DNA from: Thereva unica
Taxonomy: Eukaryota > Arthropoda > Insecta > Diptera > Therevidae
Reading direction: 5' to 3'
Assembly: GCA_949987705.1 (NCBI GenBank)
Contig: OX465283.1
Coordinates: 164,005,850 to 164,069,849 of the forward strand
Length of the DNA: 64,000 bases
This document shows, one piece after another, positions 44,516 through 56,500 of the stretch. Below the pieces are notes generated by a model that made no database searches, was not told where the DNA came from, and saw nothing but the letters and a program-made list of their open reading frames with translations. The position numbers and the translations under genes are program-made. Each line of letters starts with the position of its first letter. Position 1 is the first letter of the stretch.

Positions 44516-44690
44516 TTATAGATTGTAGCCGCAGGTCCATAAGGAAGAGTCGGTAGGATCAACGTTCGGTAAAGGCGGCCTTTCGTTTTAATGGTAAAAT
44601 TTGTTTGTTTCCATATACACCACTTGAGCGAGGCGAATATTGCTGTTGCTTGGCTGATGCGGCTGTGCTGAATATTTAAACGACGTTATT
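44516..44690 (-). pseudogene. LINE-B fragment, 5' part of a LINE-B/LINE-A chimera
   Basis: Matches the LINE-B copy at about 20710-20845: plus-strand CCACTTGAGCGAGGCGAATA, TGCTGTTGCTTGGCTGATGC and GGATCAACGTTCGGTAAAGG. The minus strand reads through TLILPTLPYG and then switches to LINE-A at about 44515. Confidence 0.75.
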
Positions 44691-45114
44691 TCTAAACAAA
44701 TTCTATCCATCCAGTCAGTCTGCGGACGGTTCCTTGTTTGTTGAATAAGTGCCGCGGGGGTTTTAACATCTTTAGTTCCTGCTCCAACGAGGTAACTCTA
44801 TCATAACCCCGAAGAGAATTCACATTTATTTGGGATGACTCTTAGTTCTTTTCTTGAAGATCGCCGAGAAATTGCAAGTAGGCATCGGAGATCTTGTTTT
44901 AATTGGCAGAACATCGGCCAGAATTCATCTAACTTCATCACCACCAAAAAGCCTGCGTGACTCGTTCATAAATTCTCGAAGGAAGTTCGCTTGCTGTCCA
45001 CTCGGGGCTTCAGCATATGATATCCCTGGTATACGAGCTGCATTTTCCATATGCACCCTCCATGGATTCCATGACCTGACCTAAGGCGACTACAAATGTA
45101 ACTGCAGGCTTGAC

Positions 45115-45316
45115 AACCACGCATGTTCAATCCTTTTGCGCATGCTTGCATAACTTAGCAGCAGTTTATCCTTTAAACGTCTTGTTCGGAAAGTGACGAC
45201 ATGCTCGTTCGCACTCACAATCTTCAAGCTGGTGCTCAATCGTCACGCTTGCGCAAAAAATCTTATACAAACGCTCATGCACGCTTGCACAAAAAGACGG
45301 AACATGCGTGCTTGGT
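45115..45316. mobile_element. MITE-like inverted-repeat element
   Basis: Left arm ACCACGCATGTTCAATCCTT plus TTGCGCATGCTTGCATAA faces right-arm GCATGCACGCTTGCACAAAA... closing with ACATGCGTGCTTGGT. Imperfect arms of about 37 bases enclose roughly 200 bp. No target duplication recognised. Confidence 0.55.
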
Positions 45317-45319
45317 AAG

Positions 45320-46120
45320 ATGCAGTTACGTAGTAGGTATGTAGCCGCCGTTAGACAGTTCTTACCCATTTCTCTTTTTTTAGGTAAGCTTGGAAGTTCG
45401 GGCAGCCTCCATTTTGAAGTGAAAGTCTTTTTTCGAGACTTGTATAATATGGACTTCAAAATAGTTCAGGGCTTGGCCCCTGTTAAACAAATAGGAGGAC
45501 ACCAGTTAATTTTAGGTTATTCACAAGCACATACTTTCTTTAGGACTTTTATATTGTTAGTTTTTTTAATGGAGTGGCATAGACTCACCTAATATCTATT
45601 GATAAAATGCGGTCCTTACATTTTACATACTCACTTTCCTCTAGCTGCCGGTATGTAGTATTTTGTAGAAACACTATGAAATTAGTAGGCTGCAAATCTT
45701 TTGCACGTCTAGGTTCAAAATTATTTAAGGTGCTACAAATAATTTAAACGTGTGTCAATCTTTCACGAACGGATTGAATAATCCTTTTCCAATTAATTTG
45801 TTGCAAAACGTTATTGGTTATCGTATATACATACGTTTTTATTTTTGTTTCTCAAGTGAATGGTAGATTTTTAACTATGTCTAAAGTCTTGAAGAAGAGA
45901 CACTGGGACTATTATTACTTTATTAAGAACATGTAGAAACCATTACAGAGATTAGCCACACCATAACTGCCTTGGTAAGTAACTTCAGTTTTAAATAGAA
46001 TAGAAAATATAGGATTCAAAAATCGCTTCAATATTTCACTCAACACACAAATAATTTACTGCACAAAATAAGCTAGATTTAAATGAATAAAAAGTTCTGA
46101 ATCATCTGGAAGATATAAGG
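45320..46120. other. intergenic DNA downstream of Thada
   Basis: No domain-bearing ORF. A minus-strand AATAAA at 45919-45924 could end the Thada transcript about 200 bp past its stop; this is only a candidate. Confidence 0.4.
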
Positions 46121-46121
46121 T

Positions 46122-49100
46122 TTAGAACTTATAAAGTAACTTAATCTTTTCCTGCCACACATCATACCCAAGTTCAGTAGAATTATTTTCTATTTTTAAT
46201 CTTAAGCTATCAATACTACAATCTACACTACCAGATAGAAGTTCCAGAATTCTCTTATCTAGCAAATCAAACTCTACCAAAAGAATAAATTCGACCAGCA
46301 AAGACCTAGTATAAAAGCATAAATTCACAAAATTGTAACATTGTAAGAAATGTCCACGTATCTTCTGCAGAAGATTGCACCGGTTTGTATCGATCGTGTG
46401 CTTCAGCTCGCAATTGATCTTTAAAATGCAGTCAATAAAACAACAGATCAATCCATGTCGAAGGTTCTCTTGATATGTCTTGAAAAATACTTGAAATGTT
46501 TCCAGTAAAAACAGGGGAATTTCCTCGTAGAACTCGTGTGATCGTGCTAAACATCTTGCGGATAGTTTTCTGATCTTTTCGCAATTATGTGTGAGTAACT
46601 TCCAATAAATTTCTCGGAAGGTTACTAGTTCTACAGGATAAACTTCCTCCTTTCCATCTTTGCAGAAATATTCAATTTTGGATAAAAACTCTAGAAATAA
46701 AATTACAGACGATGTGGCGTTTGCGGATTTTTGCAGATCGATGCAGTAGTCTAGTATATATCGACACGTTTTCGGCAATCTTATAAGAAGCTCAGTGTAG
46801 GTGATATCAGTTGGTTCCCAAGCACCCATTTCTTCCAGTTCAGTTGCTTGCTTTTGACCTACGATTTTCGGTACTAAGTTGCCGAATAGCTGAAGCGCTG
46901 CATTTCTGTTTTAATAGAGAAAATAAATATAACAGAACACCACATATTCGATAACATCCACTACTCACCTCACAGTCCATTCATTATCTTCAATCTTTTG
47001 CATTGCCGCCATCATCATTTCATCGTAATATTCCGAAGTCCTGTCACCATAATCCAAGCACTTCACAATTGCGCATAGATAGTGCAAGACTAGGGCGTCA
47101 AAGTTATCGTGATTTTCATCTTCTGTCGTTCTAGTCGATACGTCCGATGATCGGATGTAGCCAAGAAGAACTTTCATAGCATGTTCGAAAATCGGATGTG
47201 TTTTGTGGACTTCGTTCTTAATTATGTTGTGAAGCATTATGGTTAGGCCAGCACCGCGTCTTGTCGTGCTAATGCCATCGACAGCATTGAATAGTGTTGA
47301 AAGGCAAGAGTATATTGTTCCGTATGGTCGAGAGGTGGGTTCTTCTTGAGTGATCCTCCGCACAAGCTTGCCTAAGTGAGTAATGTCAATTTAGTAATTA
47401 AATGTTGAGAAGTATTATCTATTATATATTATCAAAAGCGTTCATTCTATAGCGAACAGTGGATTCTTGGTCTGAGCACAAAAGAAAAGAGAAAAACTAA
47501 TAGAATAATGTGACGAATACAACGAGAGAGCGGGAACGATAATATACTTCTCATATGAGAAATAAGACTGGAGAATATAGATCTATTGGCGACGTCTTGT
47601 GTGTTTAACACAGTACCCCAATCAAACAATCCATCGCTTTGATGTGTCTGGCATCGTTGCTCCAGGTACGGGTATCTCCAAAGCTTTTGCCCGAGTATGG
47701 TAACCTGATCTTTCGACCAAACTCCAAGCTATTGGTATCGACTGTGTTCTCAAGAACGGGATTGGGAATTTTCTTTCTGGTGATTCAATCAAGGAAGTAT
47801 TGGACGACGTTGAAAGTAAACACCACATTATTTCGGCTGGTGTTCCCCAGGGGTCAATTCTATCACCCGCTCTTTTCGTAATGTATATAAGATCTGCTAT
47901 CAATCCCCATCATCTCACAACACAACTTCGCTTGAGCTGACTAAGTACTCTGAGTTACTCACACAATATAAGACAAGAACGTACCAGACCTTGTCTGTTT
48001 AATCGAGAACTCATGCCCACTATATCAATAGAGCCAATGACCTCATTTTTGGCTGGCAGATATTCCATTCGCCGATAGATATTCCGAACGATATACAAGT
48101 TCTATATTCGACTCCGCCTCGAGTACAACTCATTTATCAGGCCTTGCGCCCAGAAAAGGGCCCTAACATGATTGTGCAAGGAGCAAAACCGGGCTATCAA
48201 ACTCCCAATGGCGCTACAATCCAACTCGAGACTTGAAGTTGTTCAGTTCGAAACATAGAGTAGTGTCTACGTATCTGCTGCAACCGCATTATTTTATCTT
48301 GTTCTCGGCCTGCCTACGAGTTATTTTCATTCGAGTGGCTTCCGCTCGACGCGTCTGGCCCAGCGAATGAGAGGATTTTCGAAGTGGCGAAGTTTGTCGA
48401 ACCTATTAGCAAACGCCTTATCATAAAGAACATTGTAGGCGTAAAACCTAGTGATGCCGGATTAGGGCGTCCCGTCCTGTACACAATCAGGTCATCTGCG
48501 TAATCTAGTGCGAACCTGTTAGGTCACTCGTGTTTAAGCGTCGAGTTTACTACCCCTGTTGTAGACCATTTTTAATATCAAAGACCTTTCTTGATGCGAA
48601 GTTGCCACTTTTGACGACGAATTTCTTCTTGGAAATTATGTTATAAATCGTGTATAATTGGGATACGGTCACGCTTTGTCTAACCAATTTGTAGAGAAGA
48701 CCTTCGATCCATACTGTATCGAATGCCTTCTCGAAATCGATCAGGCATGCTCCGGTACGCTGGCCCTTCATGAAGTTCCAGTGTATGTCTGATACCAATT
48801 ACGACACGGCATGATAGTGCCATGACCTGCCCGGAATCCAAATTGGCTATCGGGATATATCTTTTTTCCCCAATCCATTTGGATAATGATGTATTAATCA
48901 CTATTTCAAACACCTTATTGATATTCGGAAGAAGAATTATTGACCGAAGATTAGCAGGGTTGCTTTTATCTTTACCCTTCTTAGGGCATTTTTTAACGCA
49001 TTGGTAAACAAAGTGGTGTATGTGTCTATAGCCACCAGGGGCAAATGCTTTAAGACGACTTTCGAGACGTCATTCACCCAGACGACTTCTTATTGTTTAG

Positions 49101-51627
49101 ATGGCGAAATATTAACAGGAGATCTTACAGCGTCTATTATATCCTTTCTTATGGCTGAGGCTACATACTCCGAAAGAATATAGAAAGAAATATTAACATA
49201 TCACAATCGTAAATTGTTAATCTTACCCAAAGATACACCAGCTGCTTCTATAGCACCTTTATGCCGACAAAGTCGCAGTACATTTACATTCACGGCAAGG
49301 CATCTCTGCAACAATTTCAACGATTCATCATCATTTATTGCGAGTTGAACTAAATTGCAACCAACAGATGTGACTAAATCACAACAAGCCTGTAAAATAT
49401 CCATAAAATATCCAGGTCCAAACAACAAACTTTCATTGTATACCTTCAAAGTCATCCAAAAAGATAATAAAAGGTATTTCCTGTCTTCTACATGATCACT
49501 TGACTGAATCGAGCTCTGATTGATCAAAATTTCTAAACTTTCATCCATCACCTGAAAGCTAGCGGCGGCTGTAAGTTTTGTTTGATCCCCAGGTAAGCTT
49601 AGGAGTCGTAGAACTACCTCTGTAATCGTTTCAGATAGATGAATTGTTTTCGTGTATATTGTCTGATTTGGGTGAAAATTCTCGTCCTTTATCAACTCAT
49701 TAAGAGTGTTAATATATCCGAATAAGTGTTTCCCATTCTTGCAGTGAAAAAGTGGATCTTTTTCGAACTCGCTTATATCCAATAAGTTGTCGCAGCAATA
49801 TTTGAAGAGAGATTGAGTAAAGTGTTCACTTTTAGTTGTTTTGGCACTGTGTAAAGCGATTCTTGCGTAGAAAAAGCTGAGAAAACATCGGTTGATATCA
49901 GATGTAGAATTTCCAGCTTTACAATTCTCATAGCATTTGTCTAGAACGTCCACTCTGAGTTGAACAGAAATATCTACAATTAATTCTCTAGCATCATCGT
50001 ACTCGCCTGACAAATCTAGAATGTTTAAGACGCTGTTTTGGATATCAGTGAAATTCAGTAAATCTTGTGCTATCAGGAAGTCTCCAAGTTTCTTGTTCAT
50101 GGATATGTTGCCTGCTTTTGTAACGCGTTTATTTGTGGTCGGAAACAAGCTCTTTAGTATCAAATCCATAAGTTTTAGGCTGAAAATCATCGGCTGATAT
50201 TCGTTTTGCTTGATTGAACTGGTGTAAATGGCGTACAACCCCTTGAAGAATAGAACGCTTTCCTCGGTTTCGCCAGTAGAGAATAGCTTTGCAAGGTAGT
50301 TAAATATCTGAGGTAACTTCCCCAGAATTGTCTGCCGGAACTCGGAGCACGGAACGTTTATGTTTTTCCGAATGAATTCTAAAACGAAATTTAAATTATC
50401 TTCTGCATTTCCTTCAGAATGCGGCAAACACTCTGCTAGAAAGATGAAGATTTGCCTTTGGGTCTGACAGTCACAGCCAAAGCAGTTGTCCCTAAAATAC
50501 GCTTGAATTGCGTTAATATTTCGATGTTTCAAAATGATGGGGAAAAATATGTTACAAATTATTACAAATCGAAATTTATCTTCCAGTAAGTAGTCGATCT
50601 GCAGGATTCCTTCAACATCTTGATCTAAACTCAATACACAAAAAATCTCTTCCTTTTGGGAGCATTGCCGAAGTATTTTGGGGTAAATGTTTGTAAGCTC
50701 TTTCCTCGAGCCATATTTTAAAATTTCTGTTAGAAACTCTACAAATTCGACGATCTCTTGACTAGAAATTATATTAATAAGTGCCTGTCCTGCAGGCACT
50801 AGTCCTTTACTACTTAACGATATCCGGATACCTTTGAAAAATTCATATTTATTAAAAATTTTATCTGCAAGAACGTTCAGCCTATGACTAGTTAAAATTA
50901 CAGTTAAGAGTATGATTTTATGCTTATTTGTCCATGACCATTGGGTTGTTAAGCAGGTAAAGCACTTCTGTGCCACTCGAAAGTCTTTTATGTAATGCCG
51001 GAATAAAACCAATGATCTTTCCCGAATCGCTGTAAACCGGGACTGGACACAGAAGTAAAAATGATTCAGATTCAAATCGATTGCTTTAATGTTGTCAATT
51101 TTACACAGGAGACAGAAAGCTTGCAGTGCGGAAGGTAAACTCTTGCTGTTCTTAATAATGGACTGTTTCAGCACTTCCGTGCATTTCTCGAGCAGGATTT
51201 GTGTGTCTACTGTCTTATGAAAATTTGTAACCAAAATCGATTCTATTAGAATTGTTTGTTGATGTAAATTTAAGCTATTAAAATCATTTAAAAATGTATC
51301 ACTCTCTCCTGTGCGATAAATTAACTCATAATAAAGGCGAAGCCCCATTTCGAGTCCATCATATGAAATTTGTGCTTTTTGATCTTCCCCACTGCCAGTA
51401 TTAAAACTATTATCGATAGACCTTTTTAGGACTGGTATTATAGTCTTTTGTGTTTCATCATTTAGTAAATGGCATTTATAATAAAGTTTCTACAAATAAA
51501 AAACCAAAATTAAATGAGTTTTCAGTCGAGAAACTGCACAAACCTGTAAAATACTTGCTGAATTCTCAATATTATTGTCTGAAATTATATTTATGATATT
51601 TATAAGTGAAGACGAATCGCTTTCCAT
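46122..51627 (-). CDS. Thada: Thada / Trm732-like armadillo-type protein, four exons
   Basis: Exons on the minus strand, from start to stop: 51627-51544, 51489-49227, 47371-46969 and 46905-46122. All junctions are GT..AG and phases match, giving 1177 residues. The N-terminal two thirds is helical-repeat protein. The conserved core is split by intron 2: CRHKGAIEAAGVSLGK ends exon 2 and L.RRITQEE starts exon 3, matching CRHRGAFELA-type sequence of THADA. It is followed by STTRRGAGLT, the RRSAG motif of the family. Exon 4 opens with RNAALQLFGNLVPKIVGQK, also a THADA hallmark. Yeast Trm732 partners Trm7 (FTSJ1) in 2'-O-methylation of tRNA position 32; fly Thada also has a reported role in lipid and energy balance. 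It is clearly shorter than vertebrate THADA (about 1950). Intron 2 (1.9 kb) is filled with LINE fragments. ATG context TTAAGAATGG. Confidence 0.9.
47630..48250 (+). pseudogene. LINE-A fragments in Thada intron 2
   Basis: Plus-strand segments match LINE-A RT: 47640-47900 carries ISKAF.RVW, TKLQAIGIDCVLKNGIG and AGVPQGSILSPALF in broken frames, and about 48100-48215 matches the thumb (KFYIRLRLEYNSFI, NRAIKLP). The piece is antisense to Thada and has many stops. Confidence 0.75.
48360..49010 (-). pseudogene. LINE-D RT relic in Thada intron 2
   Basis: The minus strand, high to low, reads VFEIVINTSLSKWIGEKRYI, DSQFGFRAGHGTI, ACLIDFEKAFDTVWIEGLLY and FALDYADDLIVY, then NVLYDKAFANRFDK. RT motifs stand in the right order, with frameshifts and an internal loss around the PQG block. 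Jockey-like by style. It is in the sense direction of Thada but inside its intron. Confidence 0.78.
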
Positions 51628-53546
51628 TCTTAAATAGTTAAATGCACAATTATTTACAGCTTAATTTTAATTTAGTTTTGTCGCGATCGGCATTTTTGTT
51701 TACAAAAATTTTCTGGTGGTTGCACATTGGAAATGTCAGATTTTCTTCTTAGCTTCTTCTTGAATCGGACCATATGACATTACAATTTTTTTGTTTTATT
51801 TTTGTTTAATGGTTTTTATAATTTTTTTAAATTATTTTCGATTGAGCTTAATTAGTTCTTTATGGTTAAGCTTAATGAAATAAGCATATTTTAGGAAATT
51901 CAGGACGCTAAACGTGATCTGCATTCGCTTTTATTAGTACTATAAAAATATAGCATAAAGATTACAGCCTTTCAAGAAACCAAATGGACCCATAGAACCT
52001 GGATAGTGGCCAAGACGCATGGAGGGTAAAACTGGAAGAAATAAGAGATAGCTACCATTATGCTGTCGTACAAAACTTGACCGAAGAACAGCCCAACATC
52101 AACGAAAAATGGGGGCAAATCAAAGAAGAGGCACTAGGCTGGGACAGACTAGAATTGATTGGTTTGACCAGAACTGTAGAGCTGCAATTGAAGAAAGAAA
52201 GATGGGGAACTTATTAGCAGATCCTGATAGGATAAAAGAAAGGTGGAGAGAGTATTTTAAAACCTTAGGGAATGGGCTGGCCCCAATGCTCTTCAATCTC
52301 GTCCTAGAATGGGTGATAAGAAAAACGTCAGCCTAGAGAAGTGCATCAATAGCTACACAGTCGGTACAATTACTTACGGATCACGTGAATAAGGTGGGAA
52401 GGCCCTTCTTGGCAGCAAGAGAAGCTTATGTCGAATTAAAAAAGCGGCAAATGACATTGGCCTGAAGATAAACGAAGAAAAAACGAAGGTGATGCAACAA
52501 TCCAGAGTAGGAAGATTTAGCATGGGAAGAAATATAAACATTAACGAACATAACCTAGAAGTAGTCGATAAAACAACGTACCTTGGGTCTACAATCAGAA
52601 AAAGAAACGAAGCAAAATAAGAAATAACCAGACGAATGCTACTGGCTAATAGACCAGTAGGTAGACCCAGGAGGAGATGGATAGACTCTGTGGCTCTGAC
52701 GCAGCGGCAATGTCTAACGTCCGGAACTGGACACATGCTGCAAGGGACCGTCAAACTTGGAGAAATCCCCTAGAGGAGGCCAAGGCTTGCCATTGGATTG
52801 ATGGATGGATTGTTCCTCCCTTGTAACTCGTCATTAAAATCCTTTCAGTTTAAGACATTTGATATAGTCTAAAATTCCCTAAGAAGAGGAAAGCCGCGAT
52901 GAAGAAATTCGGCACCCTTTCCTTTTATCTTAACCCACCATGTGATAGACGCAAACATTTGATCTTGTCTTATGACCGTCCTGTATAACCAAAATAAGTA
53001 AGCGTCGGCTTGAAGCCTCTTGAGCTTAGTTATCCTTGTAATCTGTGGTTTTTAGGAGTGCGTGTGATCTAAGATTATGCCTAGATATTTAGGATTTTTT
53101 TGCACGATTTATTTTAATTTTTACCGCCATGACAGCCGCTGATCCTTAAGACGATTTTATTGCCATAGCCTGATGCCACACGAGCGCACGCGCGACACAA
53201 GTCTGCTGCTCAAGTGGATTATGAAGAAGAGTGGAATTAGCCATAGCAATCTATCATACGAAATTAAAAATCTCCTGGGCCAATCCAAGAAAAAATAAAC
53301 TTTTAAATTAATATTTAAATAATAATTTAACGGATTTATTCATTTTTGTAACAAATTCTTTTTTGGTATATGCAAAAATAAAAAAATCTTCTTTTCATCC
53401 AATACAAAAACCATTCCATATGGAATGTATTCATGCTTACAAAAAAAAGTTCTTATATTTATCATAATGCGATTGCACTGCCAAGAATTTAATACGTGGA
53501 GAAAAATGTTTGCGCGTCGGATAGACGCAATAGTTTTCCACACAAA
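51628..53546. promoter_or_regulatory. intergenic region between divergent Thada and unk
   Basis: About 1.9 kb separates the two start codons. The first 300 bp past Thada and the last 500 bp before unk are AT-rich and free of recognised repeats, so promoters probably lie there. The middle is LINE debris. No consensus core-promoter element stood out. Confidence 0.45.
51955..52815 (+). pseudogene. internally deleted LINE relic between Thada and unk
   Basis: Plus strand reads DWFDQNCRAAIEERK and DPDRIKERWREYFKTL (pre-RT linker), jumps to GLAPMLFNLVLEWVIRK (late RT), then INEEKTKVMQQSR and TTYLGSTIRKRNE, and ends with GRPRRRWIDSV...NWTHAARDRQTWR...EEAKACHW, the ORF2 C-terminus. The central RT including its catalytic aspartates is deleted. 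The tail has TGGATTGATGGATGGATTG. Confidence 0.78.
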
Positions 53547-56500
53547 ATGGCGAATGAACAAAAACTTTTGTTGGCGACTCAACCAGAAAAACCGAATCAT
53601 TACACGTGAGTATAGCGTTATCAGTGAAAACAAAGTGTATATTTAATAAATGATTAAATTCGTTTCATTTTTATGTGATAATAATGTGGATATGGTGCAG
53701 ATATTTGAAGGAATTTCGTGTGGAACAATGTCAGTCATTTCTGCAGCACAAATGCAATCAGCATCGTCCATTCATCTGTTTTAATTGGCATTTTATGAAC
53801 CAGCGACGACGTCGGCCAGTACGGAAACGTGATGGAACATTTAATTATAGTGCAGATAATTATTGTGTTAAATATGATGAAACTACCGGGATTTGTCCAG
53901 ATGGCGATGAGTAAGTTTTTCTATCCACAAAAAAAAAATTTTTCAATTTTGTTTTCTCCCCTTGGTGGTACACACAAATACAATCGAAATTATTTTACCA
54001 ATTTTTCCTTTTGAGACCCAATACCATGAAAGGTGGGTAGATATTATTTGTGTGTGGGATTTGTTTACCCGCCGATTATAGTGGTGTTTGTATCGATTGT
54101 TGTTGTTGGGGAATAAACGTGAAGTTGATAATAAAGAAGCGCAATACATATCTGGGGCATTGCCAGGTGAAAGGCGATTTTTTTTCTTATCAAAAGTGAA
54201 TTTTAAGAATATTTTGTATTATAAAAAGTAGCGGGAAGCAGTAACAGGGTGCATGCATTTACACTACGCAAAATTATAATATTTTTTTTTGAAAATCAAA
54301 TAAATTACTTCGAAAATTTACGCGATATTGCGAAAACTACAAACAAAAATTTTTTTTTTTACAAAATTTCATAATATTTTCGTTCTATCTCTTTCACTCC
54401 GGTTCGATAAACGCCACACACATGTGGGAAGTGTTGGGCCCACGCACACGCTATTGGCTCAGTGTGGGTGCTTATGCCAACAACAAGAAAATGTTCGCGC
54501 CTTTATATATTGTTTTTGTTTTGATTAATGCCTCTCGTTCACCGACCCAACAATTTTCTCACGACAATTTTCTTTTGCCCTGCGCCCGCGACCGCCCGCT
54601 TATCAATCGACATTTTCTCTGTTACTTTTCTTTCCTCTCATTCCTAACAAAAATTCTCGCTTTGTGTAAGCGGCACACACAGGTAGCTGCAACAACAACA
54701 ACTACTTGTTTGCAAGCGCGAATTGTGGGAAATTTGAATGAGGAGCGAACGTGCGACGAAGAAGCGCGATGTATTAAATTATACATTGTGTGTCGCGGTA
54801 GTGGTTCCTTCCGAAAAATCAAATACATTCACAGGTGTTCACACTCTCTTTTTGTTTAGGCTTCTTTATACTTGCGCCATTTTCAATATTTCGTAATATT
54901 TTTGTTTTTTATTTTTTTGGGGGGAAATCCGAGTTGTTATGAAGTCGGCGGTTGATTACTATATGATAATTAATTTTCGCGGTCTTGTGCGATTGCTTAT
55001 TTGAATATTTTATCTAATAATATGATTTATTTAATTGGATTTTTTAAATTATTTTTAAAAAACATTAACTTAGCTTATTTCAAGCTTCAAGTAGTTTGCA
55101 TGCACGTTTAAATTATTAATTAAATTTTCCCATTTATTATTTACAGAATTAATCATATTTTTTCAGTTAATATTGATTTATCATAAGCTCCAGTACTTCC
55201 CTGTAGTATGGAAAGAGGCAAAAGTAATGTTGGTCTTAAAACCCGATTAATTAACATGTGACGCTTGTAGCTACTGTCCTATTAGCTTATTAAGTAATTT
55301 GGCTTAAGTACTGGAGAAAGTAATTAAAAAGGAAATGATTGATCATATCGAAAGCATAAACCTGTTACCCAAGTTTGGGTTTAGAGTTGGGTATAATACA
55401 ACTCATCCCCACTACTAAGAATTTTCCAACTTATAAAAAAGAAGTTTGTCCTGTGTAAATCCACAGGTCTTGTTCTTCTTGACGTCCAGCCTGCTATTAG
55501 GATTCGGCCCCTAATTACTTGAGGCGTTTAGGTGGGAGAGGGGGTCGTATGGGAAGAGGGGGGTCTCTGCAAATTTCACGTTTTTTAAAGTAACAGTGTA
55601 AAATTTCGAGAAATCACGGCTTGATAGTGAATAGAAGCTCAGATCTTCATGCACGAACTGACGATAAACGCGGTTTTTGTCAGCAGGCCCCATACAGTTG
55701 GCGGCCGGTGAGTGTATGATTAGACTTGGCGTCAAGGCGAAAAATTTCAGGCCACGGCCTGTCGGCGTCCTGTGTGTAAATTGGGACCCTAAGATATGAC
55801 TCCCTGTTCATCTCCTTTCTCGGTGTCTTCAATGTACCTGTACCCATTGTTAAGTGCCCCTGTAGCTCCCGGGCATCAAATACAGCTTAGAAGTTGTATG
55901 GTGCGAGCCTAATGCTCAAGTAGAATTCAGTCAGTTTTGTAATAGAGAATACGATTTTGGTAGTTTCGAGAGTTTCCCCAGATAACATAATTTCCATGAA
56001 CCCCGCCCTTGGATTTGACTGCATTGCTAGGCAGGCATGAAGGATTTCCAGAAGCTCTACTTGGAAAACGCTGCGGAAATTAGGCAGGCAGAAGTTTTTT
56101 GCAAGTTAATTGATGGGGAAAACACTCCAGCCCATACACCCAGCTATACTGGCCTTCCTTGATTTTTCTTCGATATTTCATCTCCACTTCAACTTTGCGT
56201 CTCAATAAGAATAAGATCCAAGTACTTAGCTGATTGCTATATGCTCAGTATTTCACCGTTAAGTGAAGGTGGATATTTTAGTACCTTATTAGTGAAAACG
56301 CATCTTTACTGTTTTCCGCTAACCTTTCCAAGTATTTCCAGATACTAATATCACCATGTCGTCCGCATAAGCAACTGTCTTTATTCTGTAGCTCCCTAGT
56401 GTCGAGATCTCGTCCATAGCCATCTGATTTGGATGATTCGGGTTTCCAGCATGCGGAAGATCTATTAATTAAAGACGGCTCTACACGATGCTATGAACAC

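Noticed and set aside
46965..47363. Separate small gene starting at 47363
   Set aside because: Its first codon is GTG, it is open upstream to an acceptor at 47371, and the residues continue the Thada core; it is exon 3 of Thada.
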